From: Aphidius gifuensis
Taxonomy: Eukaryota; Arthropoda; Insecta; Hymenoptera; Braconidae
Length of the DNA stretch: 64,000 bases
Direction: 5' to 3'
Assembly: GCF_014905175.1 (NCBI RefSeq)
Contig: NC_057791.1
Span: 5,456,001 to 5,520,000 of the forward strand
Below are positions 61,523-64,000 of the stretch, piece by piece. How positions within the stretch are numbered: the first letter of the stretch is position 1; each line of letters opens with the position of its first letter. Made by a program: the position numbers and the translations under genes. Under the pieces are notes generated by a model. It was not told where the DNA came from and did no database searches. It worked only from the letters and a program-made list of their open reading frames with translations.

Positions 61523-61700
61523 TTGTATGTTTTACCACTTTTTTGGGGACAAAAATTTTAAATAAGCCTAGAAAAGTTAATATAAACGGTAAATTAAACA
61601 ATATTTTTTATTGCTTTTAATCATTTAATATAATATGCAACTAAGTAAATAATTTTTTCGTTACAATATTTCTAAAAAATATTTAGGTATTATATTAGTA

Positions 61701-61807
61701 TTATTTTTTATTTTTTTTATTACTATTTTGCAGTGTATCGTACGAAAATATCAATTTTTTTTTCTTTATATTTTTGTTTATAAATAAAGATAAAATAATA
61801 TATATAA
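61701..61807. repeat. 107-bp direct repeat, copy 2
   Basis: Direct copy of 59761-59867, exactly 1940 nt downstream in the same orientation. The interval between the copies holds the 690-bp palindrome and a CTCCG element. Low divergence implies a recent duplication. Confidence 0.9.
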
Positions 61808-64000
61808 ACAATTCAATAAATACTTTTTATTTCTTTAAAACTTTTAAATAAAAAATATGATAAATTTTTGAAAAAAAAAAAAAATCTTAAAGATTGCCAT
61901 TTGTTTAATATTGAATATTTTTTTTTAAAAATATTTTGTTATTATTTTAAAGGTTTTTATAATTATATTAAATAATAATATTATAATGACAAATTCATAA
62001 GCTTTATTTCAAATGAAAAAAAAAAGAAAACTAAATGAAAATTATTACGATAAATTAAACATTATTAAAAATAAAATAATATTCTGTTAATTATTTTTTA
62101 TAAACTAATGTTATTCTATTTTGATTTGTTGAAAGTAACCAAAGTTGTTTATCAAAATTACGTATTGCTGAGAGGGAGTCTCGTAAGATCATGTATATAT
62201 ATACATAAAAGATTATCTTGCGATAAATTTCTATGATGGATTATGCAAAATGATATAGTGTCTATGATAAATTTTATATTATGATTTATGACAGTATTCT
62301 CACATCTACATTTATCATAAATTCAACATCTATCCATCTTGCATTATAGAAATGATACAGTTCATATTCTTGTTGTTTATTTTACGAGAATGATGCACTC
62401 CTTCGAAATGTAAATTTCTAGTTCAGATGATTTTTCCTTCAATTTTTTTAACAAAAGTTTTCTCAAAGTAATTTTTGAATTTTAATGTTTTGTTTTTTTT
62501 TTTTGTTTCAGATTGATCTGAAGACCATGATTTCAAAAATTCGTTTTCCTTTGAAGTGAGTATTCAAATAATAATTTATTCATTATTCAATTCAAATTTT
62601 TAAATATAAACAGTATTTATTTTTATAAAAAAAAAGCAATCATAAAAGTTCATTATTAATTTAAATAAAAAATAAAAAATTTATCAATTAGCAAAATAAA
62701 TTTATAATTTTTTATTTATATAAATATTATAACTTCACCATGAATAAGATTTTACAATTAATGAATTTTCACCATGTACGTTGTTTACTTTGAGAAAGCT
62801 TTAAGATCAAATTAAATATGAACAATCCAAACAATCCAAATAAAGCATAATAATAATATTCATTCACTTGAAAACCATACATGTATACCATAAAGGATAA
62901 ATAGATTTTATCGATTGGTATACATAGAGTGTAATGTGTCAAAGTCTCCATGGTAAAGGTAAACTACCTTGTATGGACTCAATTAAATTGAAGACCTGAT
63001 ACAAATATGAGTATACACTTTGTTGATGAAAATCTTAATAATTTACAAAATTTACATCATACGTGTTTATGGAAAGCTTGTCTCGATGTATGTCATGACA
63101 AGCTCAAATATATACTTTGTTACTTTGTATATAAAGTTTTAACCACATGAAGATTGTGCTTGAAACTCTATTGGTTCTGTTTGAGGTAAATCATTCATGT
63201 ATCAATTAACCTCAAGAGAGAATTGAAATCTAGCATTTATTGAACTATACACTTGTGGTTATTTACAGCACTTAATGACATTACTAACAGTTGTCGTGTC
63301 AATGCCTTTACATACTGGGGATAAATTAAATACAATTTTAATTAAAATGAAAAGTTTTCATTGTTTTAAAATGTTCAAGTAGCTTCATTCATAAACATAT
63401 GCTTTCTATTATAAATAATAGGTCAATATTTAACTCAAATATTAAAATATGTAGCAAATTTTATTTATTAAATCAAAATTAATCAATAAACATTTTTTAA
63501 TAATTTTAAAAATAATAATAAAAAACAAACGTAAAAAAAATATTAATTTAACACATTAAAAATTTAATTTATAATATTTTTTTTTTAAATTGTAAAGTAG
63601 TATATCAAGTTAAAATAATTTATTCAATTTTTTTAAATTAATAAAAAACAATTTTTTATTTAAAACTTTATATAGATACTAAAAAGTTTACTAAACTTTA
63701 ATGGATAATAATTCTTTTGTTATTATCGACTAACTGATAATATATTTAAAAAAAAAAAGAAAAAATATGAGTATAAAGTTTCGTTACTTAACAATATATA
63801 TATTTAGTTTTATCATTTGTTATAAATTGTATTTTGCTAATAACGTATGCAGTACTCGTATATGAACATTCGATCACAAGAAATATATATCGAAAAATGT
63901 TAAAACGAAAGACTGTTGGCATAGCTTAAAAAACTCATATATTCTTTGAAAGTTGAAAAATGTGCTCTAGAATTTTCTACGTGCTATGGATATTGATAAC
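61808..64000. other. AT-rich region to the window edge
   Basis: No complete gene was recognised. One exon candidate lies at 62512. The remaining frames are short and low-complexity. Confidence 0.4.
62512..62555 (+). other. Candidate exon (untranslated or first coding)
   Basis: A strong polypyrimidine tract and TTTCAG acceptor are followed by 44 nt and a consensus GTGAGT donor. The exon is open only in phase 0, or it could carry a start codon at 62527 (MISKIRFPL...). It cannot follow the 47416 exon directly, because that phase meets a TGA. Its base composition differs from the flanks. Confidence 0.35.

Overview
The window is eukaryotic nuclear DNA from an insect. Genes are split by many short introns (about 59-114 nt, GT-AG), base composition is extremely AT-rich (long A/T runs between genes, AT-ending codons inside them), and the proteins match insect families: a TASK channel of the Drosophila Task6 type, a Tre1/moody-like receptor, and ZSWIM8, the Drosophila Dora orthologue. 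The extreme AT bias and compact introns would suit a parasitoid wasp (Hymenoptera), but that placement is inference.

Layout. 1-3037: AT-rich DNA upstream of the first visible exon. 3038-8710 (+): most of ZSWIM8, an E3 ligase substrate receptor, with an unusual open frame continuing past its TGA to 9067. 9068-12937: AT-rich, possibly long 3' UTR. 12938-13019 (-): tRNA-Ser(AGA). 13404-15044 (+): dynactin p62 (DCTN4), tail-to-tail with RpS14 (15325-15941, -). 16605-18380 (-): KLHDC4. 18.8-19.7 kb: tandem array of about 140-bp units. 19906-21929 (+): divergent HCN-like channel, tail-to-tail with a TASK K2P channel (22487-23879, -). 24720-25136 (+): RNA polymerase subunit RPABC4. 25924-25995 (+): tRNA-Gly(TCC). 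26359-26673 (-): novel small secreted protein. 27817-27898 (+): a second tRNA-Ser(AGA), inside an inverted duplicate of the 12.9-kb locus. 28744-29263 (-): small one-pass membrane protein with ambiguous splicing. 29.4-30.1 kb: broken Merlin/ISXO2-like transposase abutting a foldback element. 33720-33801 (+): tRNA-Ser(CGA). 35.5-41.0 kb (+): PLP-dependent ETNPPL/PHYKPL-like phospho-lyase with a TATA/CRE promoter and an intronic hAT-type foldback MITE. 43.4-45.8 kb: decayed coding segments and foldback elements. 51755-53229 (+): Tre1/moody-like GPCR. The rest of 45.8-64.0 kb is gene-poor, with a long palindrome, a 107-bp direct repeat and two isolated exon candidates.

The genes do not form one pathway. 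They are housekeeping genes (RpS14, RPABC4, DCTN4, KLHDC4, tRNAs) and signalling genes (two channels, one GPCR) in compact order up to about 30 kb, followed by a sparse, repeat-rich half. The most unusual signals are the post-stop ZSWIM8 frame, the overlapping or alternatively spliced small gene at 29 kb, and several unrelated foldback families, one with a perfect 8-bp target-site duplication. No CRISPR array, operon or prokaryotic system is present. All splice sites were inferred by reading GT/AG junctions and phase; none is backed by transcripts.
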